From the NCBI GenBank assembly GCA_041397825.1, contig JAWKVX010000005.1, positions 248,001 through 312,000 of the forward strand: DNA of 64,000 nucleotides, in the 5' to 3' direction. The DNA is from JANNSX01 sp041397825 (GTDB lineage: Bacteria; Pseudomonadota; Alphaproteobacteria; Rhizobiales; Hyphomicrobiaceae). Position 1 is the first letter of the stretch. Every line of letters starts with the position of its first letter. Below, piece after piece: positions 1 to 7,944 of this stretch. A model generated the notes under the pieces. The model did not search any database. It worked only from the letters and a program-made list of their open reading frames with translations, and was not told where the DNA came from. Position numbers and translations under genes: made by a program.

Positions 1-418
1 TGACCCGGGCCAGCGCCTCCTCGGAAATCTCCTTCTGCGTCTCGAGGTCGGTCTCGAGCACGGCGGCGCGCGACTGGGCGGCGCCGGCCTTCTCGTCGCC
101 GAGGGCGATGAGCTCGGAAAGCTTCTTCTTTTCCGCCTCGGTCTGGGCGAGGCTGGCGCTCAAGGCCGCGAGCTCGTCCTCGGAGGCCTGTTTGTTGGTG
201 CGCTCGAGCGCCAGGAGCTCGGTCAACTGAGCGATCTGTGCCGTCAGCCGCTTCAACGCCACGTCCTTGCCGGAGCTCTCCTGGCTGACGAAGAACTGCG
301 TGATCATGAAGAGCGACATCAGGAAGGTGACGACCAGGAGAAGCGTCGAGAGGATGTCGACGTAGCCCGGCCAGAAGTCCTGCACCGATCCGCCGCGGCG
401 TCCGCGCGCCAGCGCCAT
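1..418 (-). CDS. MotB/OmpA-like peptidoglycan-binding partner of a proton channel (N-terminal part only)
   Basis: Only the first 139 codons are in the window; the gene continues past the left edge. I translated it from the ATG at 418. The N-terminus carries the family hallmark FWPGYVDILSTLLLVV (about residues 15-30), a single membrane segment with an Asp (D21) where MotB/TolR-type proteins have their proton-carrying residue. It is followed by a long Glu/Lys/Ala-rich coiled coil from about residue 48 onward. The C-terminal OmpA/MotB peptidoglycan-binding domain is expected but lies outside the window. The start is 3 bp after the stop of the MotA/TolQ-like gene, with a GAGGAG Shine-Dalgarno inside that gene's 3' end, so the two are very probably co-translated as channel and stator partner. 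No flagellar genes are visible nearby, so a non-flagellar envelope role is equally possible. Confidence 0.8.
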   Translation of the reverse strand, partial: MALARGRRGGSVQDFWPGYVDILSTLLLVVTFLMSLFMITQFFVSQESSGKDVALKRLTAQIAQLTELLALERTNKQASEDELAALSASLAQTEAEKKKLSELIALGDEKAGAAQSRAAVLETDLETQKEISEEALARV

Positions 419-421
419 CGC

Positions 422-1459
422 CTATCTCCTCGGCTGGATCGAGTTCGAGAGATCGCGCAGCACGACCATCAGTTCGTTCTGCTGGGCGGCCTGCTCGTCG
501 ACCCATTCGCGAACGACCTTCTGCTCCGCCCGCATTTGTTTGACGAGCTTCTCGATGCCGCCGGCAAGCTCCTTGACGGCCTCCTCGTTGGCGGGCTGGC
601 CGGCATGAGCCTGACCATTGCGGAAATTGGCGCCGAGCTCCGCGATCGAGCGCTGTAGCTCAACGAGCGCAAAGCGGAATTGCGAGGTCTGGTCGCTGCC
701 GCCGGTGCCCGGAGTCAAATCCGTGATTCCGGACAGCCATTCCTCGAGGTCGTTGTAGAACCGGTTCTGCGCCTGGCTCGATTGCAGATCGAGAAAGCCG
801 AGGATCATCGATCCCGACAGGCCGAAGAGCGAGGAGGAGAAGGCCGTGCCCATGCCCTTGAGCGGCGCCTCGAGTCCGGATTTCAGCTCCTGGAAGACAT
901 TCAGGCTGTCGGAGGATGAGACGTCCAGCGCGCTGATGGTCTGTCCGACCGAGCGGATCGTCTCCAGCAGGCCGAAGAAAGTGCCGAGCAAGCCGAGGAA
1001 GATCAGCAGCCCGACGAGGTAGCGCGACGTGTCGCGACGCTCGTCGAGCCGGGCACCGACACTGTCGACGATCGTGCGCATCGACAGCGGCGAGAGCGAC
1101 AGCACGCCGCGCCGGTCGCGCAGCATGTTGGCCATTGGCGCCAGCAAGGTCGGCTGCCGCTCGACGGCGAGGCCCGGGTCCGAGATGCGCAGGCTGTTGA
1201 CCCAGCGGATCTCAGGATAGAGCGCCAGCACCTGGCGAAAGGCATTGACGATGCCGATCGCCAGCACGGCGATGATGACGGAGTTGAGGAAGGTGTTGGC
1301 CTTGAGGGCGGTCAGGATCAGGTCGGAGAGAATGGCGACCAGGAACCCCATCAGCGTCAGAAAAATCAGCATCGTCAGGAGATGGAACTGGGGCCGCGAG
1401 AACGAGGACTGGAGTGCCGCGTCTGCGTCCTGAGCCTCGCGCTTCGCCATCGTCGTCAC
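422..1459 (-). CDS. MotA/TolQ/ExbB-type proton channel protein
   Basis: A 345-residue inner-membrane protein. Two hydrophobic segments lie near residues 27-52 and 57-78, followed by a cytoplasmic stretch. A third segment (YLVGLLIFLGLLGTFFGLLE, about 146-165) and a fourth near 205-222 form the MotA_ExbB core. The C-terminus (from about 280) is charged and probably helical. Members form the ion-conducting part of energised envelope motors with a MotB/TolR-like partner, which is encoded immediately downstream. The start could be M1 (1459) or M4 (1450). Databases often label this alphaproteobacterial pair as flagellar MotA, but nothing else flagellar is in this window, so the motor it serves is unknown. 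Confidence 0.82.
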   Translation of the reverse strand: MTTMAKREAQDADAALQSSFSRPQFHLLTMLIFLTLMGFLVAILSDLILTALKANTFLNSVIIAVLAIGIVNAFRQVLALYPEIRWVNSLRISDPGLAVERQPTLLAPMANMLRDRRGVLSLSPLSMRTIVDSVGARLDERRDTSRYLVGLLIFLGLLGTFFGLLETIRSVGQTISALDVSSSDSLNVFQELKSGLEAPLKGMGTAFSSSLFGLSGSMILGFLDLQSSQAQNRFYNDLEEWLSGITDLTPGTGGSDQTSQFRFALVELQRSIAELGANFRNGQAHAGQPANEEAVKELAGGIEKLVKQMRAEQKVVREWVDEQAAQQNELMVVLRDLSNSIQPRR

Positions 1460-1588
1460 TTACCCCTGAAACACTGCCGGCTCGCCGCGATCCCTGATTG
1501 GCTCGGCCCGACCACAAAGCTAGCGCAGGTCCCCCGCGAGGACAAACAATGCGTTTCTTGCCCGACTTTCGGGCAAGCCTGTGGCGCT

Positions 1589-2368
1589 TCAGCGGATCAG
1601 GGCCAGAAGCGCTTTGTGGATCGTCGGATTGCCGGCGACGATGTCCCCGGAGTCGAGGAAGTTCTGACCACCCGCCGCGTCGGTGACGTAGCCGCCGGCC
1701 TCCCGGACCAGGAGCGCTCCGGCCGCCACGTCCCAGGCTGAAAGTCTGCGCTCCCAGAAGCCGTCGAAGCGTCCAGAAGCCACCCAGGCCAGATCGATGG
1801 CGGCAGCGCCGCAGCGCCTGATGCCGGCTGTCCGGGGCATGACGGCGCCGAGCTCCGCGATGAACGTGTCATGCTCGCCGCGATGGTAGGGGATGCCCGT
1901 CGCGATAACGCAGTCCTCGAGCTTTCGGCGATTGGCGACCCTGAGGCGACGATCGTTCAAGAAGGCGCCTTTGCCTTTCTCTGCCGTATACAACTCGTCC
2001 ATGATGGGATTGTAGACGAGCCCGGCAACCAGCTCGCCGTCCCGCTCGAGGCCGATCGAGACAGCGAAGATCGGGATCGAGTGCAGGAAATTGGTCGTGC
2101 CGTCGAGGGGGTCGACGATCCAGCGGTGGCTCTTGTCGCCGCCCTGGACCTCGCCCCGCTCCTCCATCAGGAAGCCGTAGCCGGGGCGTGCCTTGCTGAG
2201 CTCGTTGAAGACGATCTCCTCGGCCCGGTGGTCGGCCGCCGAGACGAAGTTCGCCGGTCCCTTGATCGAGACCTGCAGATGCTCCACCTCGTTGAAATCG
2301 CGGGTGAGGCTCTTGCCGGCCTTGCGGGCGGCAGCGGTCATGACGTTCATCAGCGCGGAGGCGGGCAT
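1589..2368 (-). CDS. Inositol-monophosphatase family protein (SuhB-like)
   Basis: This 259-residue protein has the usual length for the family of Mg2+-dependent, Li+-sensitive phosphatases that hydrolyse inositol-1-phosphate and related sugar phosphates. Metal-binding motif 1 is clear: acidic E69-E70, then IVDPLDGTTNF starting near residue 84, with D86 and D89 as metal ligands. Motif 2, AWDVAAGALLVREAGG, lies near residue 212. It is cytoplasmic with no signal sequence. It ends 130 bp before the start of the MotA/TolQ-like gene on the same strand and probably has its own promoter upstream of 2368. Substrate (inositol phosphate versus histidinol phosphate or PAP-like) cannot be decided from sequence. 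Confidence 0.92.
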   Translation of the reverse strand: MPASALMNVMTAAARKAGKSLTRDFNEVEHLQVSIKGPANFVSAADHRAEEIVFNELSKARPGYGFLMEERGEVQGGDKSHRWIVDPLDGTTNFLHSIPIFAVSIGLERDGELVAGLVYNPIMDELYTAEKGKGAFLNDRRLRVANRRKLEDCVIATGIPYHRGEHDTFIAELGAVMPRTAGIRRCGAAAIDLAWVASGRFDGFWERRLSAWDVAAGALLVREAGGYVTDAAGGQNFLDSGDIVAGNPTIHKALLALIR

Positions 2369-2440
2369 GTCGGGTTCCGGGGCCGGGGTATCGGGGTCTC
2401 CTGTTAGCGGTTCGGAGGCCGTCGAGGCAAGCCGAGCCGC

Positions 2441-3004
2441 TTAGAGATCGAAGCGATCCCTAATACGCCGAGCGCAGGTTTCCGGTGAGTTCCTCGCGGT
2501 ATCGACCTCGAGATCGTAGGTGAGGCCGGAGTGAACGCGAGGGAATTGCCAGCGCGCGAGCCCGATCTGGCGGTCACCACGGGCCTTCTCGCGAGCGTCC
2601 AGCACCGCGAGCGGGGCATGGACGCCGACCAGCATGAGGTCGTGACCCGCGAGCCGGATCCGATAGTCCGCGACAGATCCGTCGTCGCCGAAGATCACGT
2701 CATCGACGATCAGATTGTTGCCTTCGGTGGCGAGACCTGCCACGGCCGCGCGCAGGCCGGCCATCAACCGGCCGCCGATGGGGCCGTGGTGAATGGCAAT
2801 GGACGGCTTTCCGTCCTCTAGCCGCGCCTCGTATCGGAAGCTCTCCGGATGGTTCTGATAGGCCTCCGGAAGCATCTCCAGAAAGACATCCATGGCTACG
2901 TGAAGAAACGGCGATCGGGTCATCGTCTGTAGCGCTTTGGCGATGGACGACTTGCCTGCGCTGCCGACACCGTTGAGAAGGACGATCCGAGACTTGGCGG
3001 CCAT
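2441..3004 (-). CDS. Chloramphenicol-phosphotransferase-like P-loop kinase
   Basis: A 187-residue cytoplasmic protein with an N-terminal Walker A loop, NGVGSAGKSS (residues 11-20), and AMDVFLEMLP just after it. Both fit the CPT family of small P-loop kinases, which are about 180 residues long and named after Streptomyces chloramphenicol 3'-O-phosphotransferase. The rest (IVDDVIFGDD, then VGVHAPLAVLDAREKARGDR) matches the family layout with a lid region rich in Arg. The gene is divergent from the methyltransferase at 3135 across a 130-bp shared promoter region and is 72 bp upstream of the inositol-phosphatase gene. Most environmental CPT-like proteins have unknown small-molecule substrates, so antibiotic resistance is not implied. 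Confidence 0.75.
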   Translation of the reverse strand: MAAKSRIVLLNGVGSAGKSSIAKALQTMTRSPFLHVAMDVFLEMLPEAYQNHPESFRYEARLEDGKPSIAIHHGPIGGRLMAGLRAAVAGLATEGNNLIVDDVIFGDDGSVADYRIRLAGHDLMLVGVHAPLAVLDAREKARGDRQIGLARWQFPRVHSGLTYDLEVDTARNSPETCARRIRDRFDL

Positions 3005-3134
3005 GGCTTTTCCGCGGTTCCAGTGAAATCCGACGTGTCATGCCCGGATTGCAACGGTCGGGAAAGCCTTCCCCACTCGGCGAGCCACGTCTAGGATCGG
3101 CAAGAAGAGCGGCCAGGTCCGCGAGGAGAATTGC

Positions 3135-4688
3135 ATGACAGCCGTCGAGGATACCGGACGCGAGCGCAGGCGAGAAGGCCGTCGGCGAACCGGAGCATCC
3201 GAGGCCAGCATCCAGCAGAAGCCATTTCAGCAACCGCGCCTTACACTCGACCCCATCAAATTCGTGTCGGACGATCAGATCGAATCCATCCACGACGCCT
3301 CGATGCGGCTGCTCGAGGAGATCGGCATGGAGGTGATCCTCAATCCGGAGGCGCTCGAGATCTATCGGCGGGCTGGTGCCAACGTCGATGGCGAGCGCGT
3401 CCGGATTGGCCGCGAGATCGTCGAGGAGGCTCTGAAGCGTGCCCCCTCCGAGTTCGTGCTCAACGCGCGCAACCCCGCCCATTCCGTCCGTTTCGGCGGC
3501 AACTGGATCGTCTTCGGGCCGGTCGGCGGACCGCCCAATTGCTCCGATATGGATCGCGGCCGGCGCCCTGGTACGTTCGAGGATTCCTGCAACTTCATCC
3601 GGTTGAGTCAGTTCTTCAACATCATTCACATGTCGGGTGGCGGCTCGACAGACGCCCTCGACATCCATGCGTCGGTACGTCATCTCCATGTCGCGCGCGC
3701 CAAGGCGAAACTCTCCGACAAGGTGTATTTCGTCTCCTCGACCGGCCGCGAACGGCTGTTCGACGGCATGGAGATCGCGCGCATCGCCTGCGGCGTGCCT
3801 AAGGAGAAGCTCGACGACACGCCGGTCGTCATGACCGTCATCAACACGAACTCGCCCCTGAAGCTCGACGGGCCGATGGCCATGGGCATCATCGAGCTCG
3901 CACGGCACGGTCAGATCTGTTGCGTCACGCCCTTCACGCTCGCAGGTGCGATGGCGCCCGTGACCATGGCGGGCGCTCTCGTCGAGCAGAATGCCGAGGC
4001 ACTCGCCGGGCTGGTCCTCAGCCAGTTCACTCGGCCCGGCGCCAAGTTCATCTATGGCGGCTTCACCTCGAACGTCGACATGAAATCGGGAGCGCCAGCC
4101 TTCGGCACGCCGGAGTACATGAAGGCGGCCATCGTCGGCGGCCAGCTTGCCCGACGCTACAAGCTGCCTTACCGGACCTCTTCGACCAATGCCGCCAACA
4201 TGGTCGACGCGCAAGCCGCCTACGAGAGCGTGTTCTCACTCTGGGGGGCGATCATGGGCGGTGGCAACATGATCGTCCACTCCGCCGGCTGGATGGAAGG
4301 CGGTCTCGTCGGGTCTTTCGAGAAGTTCGCGCTCGATATCGATCTCATCCAGATGGTCGCCGAGTTCTTGACGCCCCTTGACATGAGCGAGGACGCCCTC
4401 GGCGTCGCCACGGTCAAGGAAGTGGGGCCAGGCGGCCATTTCTTCGGTGCCAAGCAAACGCTGGAACGTTACTCCAGCGCCTTCTACCAGCCGCTCATCT
4501 CCGACTGGCGGAATTTCCAGCAGTGGCAGGCGGCGGGTTCTCCCCAGGCTTGGCAAAGGGCGAATGCGCTCTGGAAGCAGGCGCTGTCCGAGTACCAGGA
4601 GCCGCCGCTCGATCCGGCCATCGCCGAAGAAATCGACGCCTTCGTCGAGCGCCGCGTCCGGGAGGGGGGCCAACCGACGGACTTTTGA
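3135..4688 (+). CDS. Trimethylamine methyltransferase (MttB)-family protein, non-pyrrolysine type
   Basis: This 517-residue protein is of the MttB superfamily, with typical stretches such as HDASMRLLEEIGMEV near residue 54, GPVGGPPNCSDM near 130 and GGGNMIVHSAGWMEGG near 375. Members transfer a methyl group from a quaternary or tertiary amine to a corrinoid protein. The reading frame is continuous, with no internal amber codon, so it belongs to the non-pyrrolysine branch whose characterised members demethylate glycine betaine, proline betaine or carnitine. The GAGGAG at 3123-3128 supports the start at 3135. No corrinoid-protein gene, RamA-like activase or methyltetrahydrofolate methyltransferase lies next to it, so the substrate and the partner protein remain open. 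Confidence 0.85.
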   Translation: MTAVEDTGRERRREGRRRTGASEASIQQKPFQQPRLTLDPIKFVSDDQIESIHDASMRLLEEIGMEVILNPEALEIYRRAGANVDGERVRIGREIVEEALKRAPSEFVLNARNPAHSVRFGGNWIVFGPVGGPPNCSDMDRGRRPGTFEDSCNFIRLSQFFNIIHMSGGGSTDALDIHASVRHLHVARAKAKLSDKVYFVSSTGRERLFDGMEIARIACGVPKEKLDDTPVVMTVINTNSPLKLDGPMAMGIIELARHGQICCVTPFTLAGAMAPVTMAGALVEQNAEALAGLVLSQFTRPGAKFIYGGFTSNVDMKSGAPAFGTPEYMKAAIVGGQLARRYKLPYRTSSTNAANMVDAQAAYESVFSLWGAIMGGGNMIVHSAGWMEGGLVGSFEKFALDIDLIQMVAEFLTPLDMSEDALGVATVKEVGPGGHFFGAKQTLERYSSAFYQPLISDWRNFQQWQAAGSPQAWQRANALWKQALSEYQEPPLDPAIAEEIDAFVERRVREGGQPTDF

Positions 4689-4696
4689 GCGGAGCC

Positions 4697-4719
4697 CCCC
4701 GACCCAATTGGGTACGGGG
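4697..4719. terminator. Strong hairpin between convergent genes
   Basis: CCCCG followed by the perfect palindrome ACCCAATTGGGT, one unpaired A (4714), then CGGGG. This gives a nearly continuous stem around an AATT centre. It sits 9 bp after the stop of the MttB-family gene and 8 bp before the stop of the caspase gene coming from the other side. The likely role is a bidirectional transcription stop. There is no clear U-tract on either strand, so Rho-independence is uncertain. Confidence 0.5.
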
Positions 4720-4727
4720 CGCGCCGC

Positions 4728-7643
4728 CTACTCGGCCGACGGCCGCCTAGCTAGCACGAAGTCTGCCAGTTTCGAGACATGGGCTTCGGGCCTCTGCTGG
4801 CCCTTGGTCAGGCGCTCGACCTCGCGGCCGACGAAGGTCGCGAGCTCACCCGTGCGGATGCGATTGTCGGCAGTGAGGTCGGCCTTGCCGGCCAGCCCCT
4901 GGAGCATGGCATAGGTGAAGACACCATGCCCGAGATCGCTCCGCTCCTCGGCGAGCGTATCGGCATCGGTCGCCGCGAGCACGACGATCGAGGCGTCGGC
5001 GGCATCCTTGACCAGACGCGCATTGAAGGCATTGCCGGCATGGCAGGTGTCGACCAGCATGATCCGCCGGCCGCGCGTCGATTGCAGCATCTCCTGCAGC
5101 CGCTGCCATCTGACGACGCTGGACATTCGCCAGGCCGTGCCGTCGAGCGCCGCATCGGTCGGCAGAAACAGATAGTTGGGCCCGTCATTGACACCGTGAC
5201 CGGCCAGGAAGACGACGACGGTATCGCGGGGTCCGGCGGCCTTGAGAGAGGCGAGAGCGTTGTCGATATTGGCGGCTGTCGGCGACAGGGCCTCGCCTTT
5301 GGCCAGTACGGTCGTCACGATCCGGCGATGGAAGGGTCCGGCGGTCTCGGCAATCCGCCGGGCGATCGATTCGGCGTCGGCTCCGGCGAGCGAAAGGTTT
5401 TGCCCGAGCTTCGGATAGTCGTCGACGCCGATCGCGACGATGTACAGGGTCTCGCGGCGCTCGAGATCCTCGCTGCCGGCGTAGCTGACGGATAGCGTCC
5501 GCTCGGAGCGCCCGACGGCATTCTCCACGACGACCGCGATGCCGTTCGAGCCGGCGGCAAGGGGAACCTCGAGTTCGAGGTCATGAGGACCGGCGCCGTC
5601 GAGCGGCGTATCGATGGCGATCACCTGGCGGCCGTTGACGGTCACCGCGTAGCGCTCGACGGGGTCGTCGTTGGCCTCGATGTGCAACATGAGGCGGAGC
5701 GGGCTCCGATCGACGGTCTGGCCATCGATCCCGTCGGCCAGTGCCAATTCGGGCGGACGGCGTCGGAGGAGCTCATCCAACGTGAATGTTGTTCCCTTCG
5801 CCGACGCGACGGCGCGCCGGGCGCTGCCGAGCGCGACCGCTTGCTGGAGAATGTCGGGACGGTAGAAATGGCGTTTCAGCTGGGCGGCCGTCACGAAGCG
5901 CGCCGACTTGTCCGGGCCCTGGTTTATGTGCCAGCCGACGATGCCATCGCCGTTGGGAGACGCCGCGTAGTAGCCCTCGGGAGTCCACATGACCCACTCG
6001 CCGTCACGGCCACGGAAGAAGGTTAGGATCGGCTCCAGCGTCTCGGCGTTCCAGAGCCGGATCGTCTGGTCGTCGCCACCCGAGACGAGCCGCCGCCCGT
6101 CGGCAGTGCCCGCGACGGACCAGATATTGCTCGTGTGACCGATCAGCTCGCCGATGCGGCGGCTGTCGGTCTCGTAAAGTGTCAGCCAGCCATGGCCGGC
6201 GCCGCTCGCGATCTTGTTGGGGCCGAGCAAGGTGAATGAGTCGTGGCCATAGCCGTCGTTCTCGTCACGCTCCATGACAGCGCGCAGCTTCTCGCCGTCG
6301 TGGAGCTCGAGAACCGCGAAGTAGCCCCAATCGCCGCCGCCTTTGCGAACGAGCTTGAGAGCCCCATCCTCGGTCTTCGCCGTGAGGAACTTGCTCTTGG
6401 ACTTGGCCAGCGGGGTCGGGTCGGTGGGCGCGCGCGTGCTGCCGGGCAGGCGCAGGGCAAGCTCGAGCGGGCCATGGCGATTGATGGCGTGGGTTTTGTC
6501 GGTATGACCCCAGGCGATACGCTCTCCATCGGCCGAGATGCCGACGGTCCATACGGCCCTACCGGTGCCCGCCAGAATCTTTTGGACCTTTGCGGTCTTC
6601 GGCGACCACAAATGGACCTCGTTGTTCGAGCCGCCGGCACTGACGGCACTCTCACCATCGGGGCTGAAGGCGACGGCATGGGTCAGGCCGTCATGGCCGC
6701 GATAGGTGAGTAAGCGGCGGCCTTGCACGACGTCGTAGACGTCCTGCTCGAAGGGCGCATGGTCGGCCGCCGCCAGCAAAAGCCGTCCGTCCGGGCTGAA
6801 GGCCAGGCTCGTGGCCGAGCTCGGGCGTTGGTCGAAGACCTTGATGGGTGCGCCGGTATCGGGATTCCAAAGCCGGATCGTCTTGTCGAGGGCGCCCGAG
6901 GCGATCGTGCCATCGACCGGCGAGATGGCGAGCCCGACCACGACGTCGCTGTGGCCACCGAGCTCGGAGACGAGATGTCCGTCCTTCAGATCCCAGAGAC
7001 CGAGCACGGTGTCGTCGCTGGCGGTCACCAGACGCTTGCCGTCCAGGGTGAAGCGCACGGCATTGACGTCGCCCTGGTGCCCGGCGACGCGCCGGACCAG
7101 GTGATAGTCGGAGACCGACCAGAGAATGGCGGTGTCGTCCATGCTGCCCGAGGCGAGGAGTGTGCCGTCGGGTGAGAAGGCGAGCGAGAGAATCCCCTCG
7201 TCGTGACCCTCAAGCAGATGCATGACCTCGCCCGAGGCGAGATCGATGATGCGAATCGCTGCTTCCCCGCCCTGAGCACCACGAAGTCTGCCGCCGACTG
7301 CGAGCGTCGTGCCATCGGGTGAGAGCGCCATCGCCAGAATCTTTCCGTCTTCGCCTTCGCCGATCTCGCCGAGGATCGTGCGCTCGGTCTGACCGTCGGC
7401 CAGTTTCCAGATGCGTATCGCCTTGTCGTCACCGGCCGAGATCAGCCGCGTGCCGTCGGGTGAGAAGATGACGTTGCGGACGAGTCCCATGTGACCGCCG
7501 GTGTCGAGGCGAAGAATGGGTGATGGCTCATCGGCTCGGAGCGTGCCGATCTGTACAGCGAACTGCATCACCAGCAGCACCGTGATCGTCAGCCAAGAAG
7601 ACCAAGGTCGAGGACAGTGTTGCGTGTTTTCGCGATTAGACAT
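4728..7643 (-). CDS. Exported WD40-repeat caspase-family (C14) protein
   Basis: The chosen start at 7643 gives 971 residues beginning with a basic stretch and a hydrophobic segment (WLTITVLLVMQFAVQIGTLRA), i.e. a signal peptide or anchor. An upstream in-frame ATG at 7796 would place 51 unlikely residues before it. About eight WD40-like repeats follow, recognisable by repeated AFSPDG...IRLW cores. A further repeat lies near residue 490 (GGDDQTIRLWNA), then an Ig-like linker. The C-terminal domain (about 733-971) is a caspase/metacaspase fold with LAGHGVNDG (catalytic His about 816) and LVDTCHAGN (catalytic Cys about 867). Proteins of this build are thought to be proteases displayed on a beta-propeller scaffold. 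The substrate is unknown. It converges on the MttB-family gene and diverges from the secreted Lys/Ala-rich protein at 7945. Confidence 0.85.
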   Translation of the reverse strand: MSNRENTQHCPRPWSSWLTITVLLVMQFAVQIGTLRADEPSPILRLDTGGHMGLVRNVIFSPDGTRLISAGDDKAIRIWKLADGQTERTILGEIGEGEDGKILAMALSPDGTTLAVGGRLRGAQGGEAAIRIIDLASGEVMHLLEGHDEGILSLAFSPDGTLLASGSMDDTAILWSVSDYHLVRRVAGHQGDVNAVRFTLDGKRLVTASDDTVLGLWDLKDGHLVSELGGHSDVVVGLAISPVDGTIASGALDKTIRLWNPDTGAPIKVFDQRPSSATSLAFSPDGRLLLAAADHAPFEQDVYDVVQGRRLLTYRGHDGLTHAVAFSPDGESAVSAGGSNNEVHLWSPKTAKVQKILAGTGRAVWTVGISADGERIAWGHTDKTHAINRHGPLELALRLPGSTRAPTDPTPLAKSKSKFLTAKTEDGALKLVRKGGGDWGYFAVLELHDGEKLRAVMERDENDGYGHDSFTLLGPNKIASGAGHGWLTLYETDSRRIGELIGHTSNIWSVAGTADGRRLVSGGDDQTIRLWNAETLEPILTFFRGRDGEWVMWTPEGYYAASPNGDGIVGWHINQGPDKSARFVTAAQLKRHFYRPDILQQAVALGSARRAVASAKGTTFTLDELLRRRPPELALADGIDGQTVDRSPLRLMLHIEANDDPVERYAVTVNGRQVIAIDTPLDGAGPHDLELEVPLAAGSNGIAVVVENAVGRSERTLSVSYAGSEDLERRETLYIVAIGVDDYPKLGQNLSLAGADAESIARRIAETAGPFHRRIVTTVLAKGEALSPTAANIDNALASLKAAGPRDTVVVFLAGHGVNDGPNYLFLPTDAALDGTAWRMSSVVRWQRLQEMLQSTRGRRIMLVDTCHAGNAFNARLVKDAADASIVVLAATDADTLAEERSDLGHGVFTYAMLQGLAGKADLTADNRIRTGELATFVGREVERLTKGQQRPEAHVSKLADFVLARRPSAE

Positions 7644-7944
7644 GACGAATCCTCGCGTGAGCACAGGCCTGTCCGATGAAGCCTTCGACACATATGCCGA
7701 TGGTGCCTTCGTGCTTGTTACCCAGGGAACAGACAAGACGGGGAATGTTTCGCATTGTGACGTCCAGATGCTCTTGCAGCTTCGAGATTGCGGCACATAT
7801 CAACGCTCATGCAAGCCGACCCAGGCGAGCGGCCCGATCAGAAGAGCAGACATCACACGATGCCGAGGGGCCGGCCGCCTCGTACGGCACGTCAGTTGGA
7901 GAGGACGGCCCGGAGTGGCCGATACGAACAGGGGAGATGACGTC
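7644..7944. other. Divergent intergenic region upstream of the caspase and secreted-protein genes
   Basis: About 300 bp with no convincing gene. It must carry the promoters for both flanking genes. I see a near-palindrome GTTACCCAGGGAAC in its left part and the perfect 10-mer ATGACGTCAT at 7937-7946, which overlaps the start codon of the plus-strand gene. No sigma-70 promoter of good quality is obvious. A GGGGAGA at 7931-7937 serves as ribosome-binding site for the gene at 7945. Confidence 0.5.

Noticed and set aside
1..1459. Flagellar motor genes motA/motB
   Set aside because: The proteins are of the MotA/MotB type, but no other flagellar gene is in view and the membrane layout also fits TolQ/ExbB-like envelope channels, so I did not assign the flagellar symbols.
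2700..4214. Long minus-strand frame opposite the MttB-family gene
   Set aside because: Its N-terminal two thirds mirror the codons of the gene at 3135, and its end runs through the CPT-like gene in another frame.
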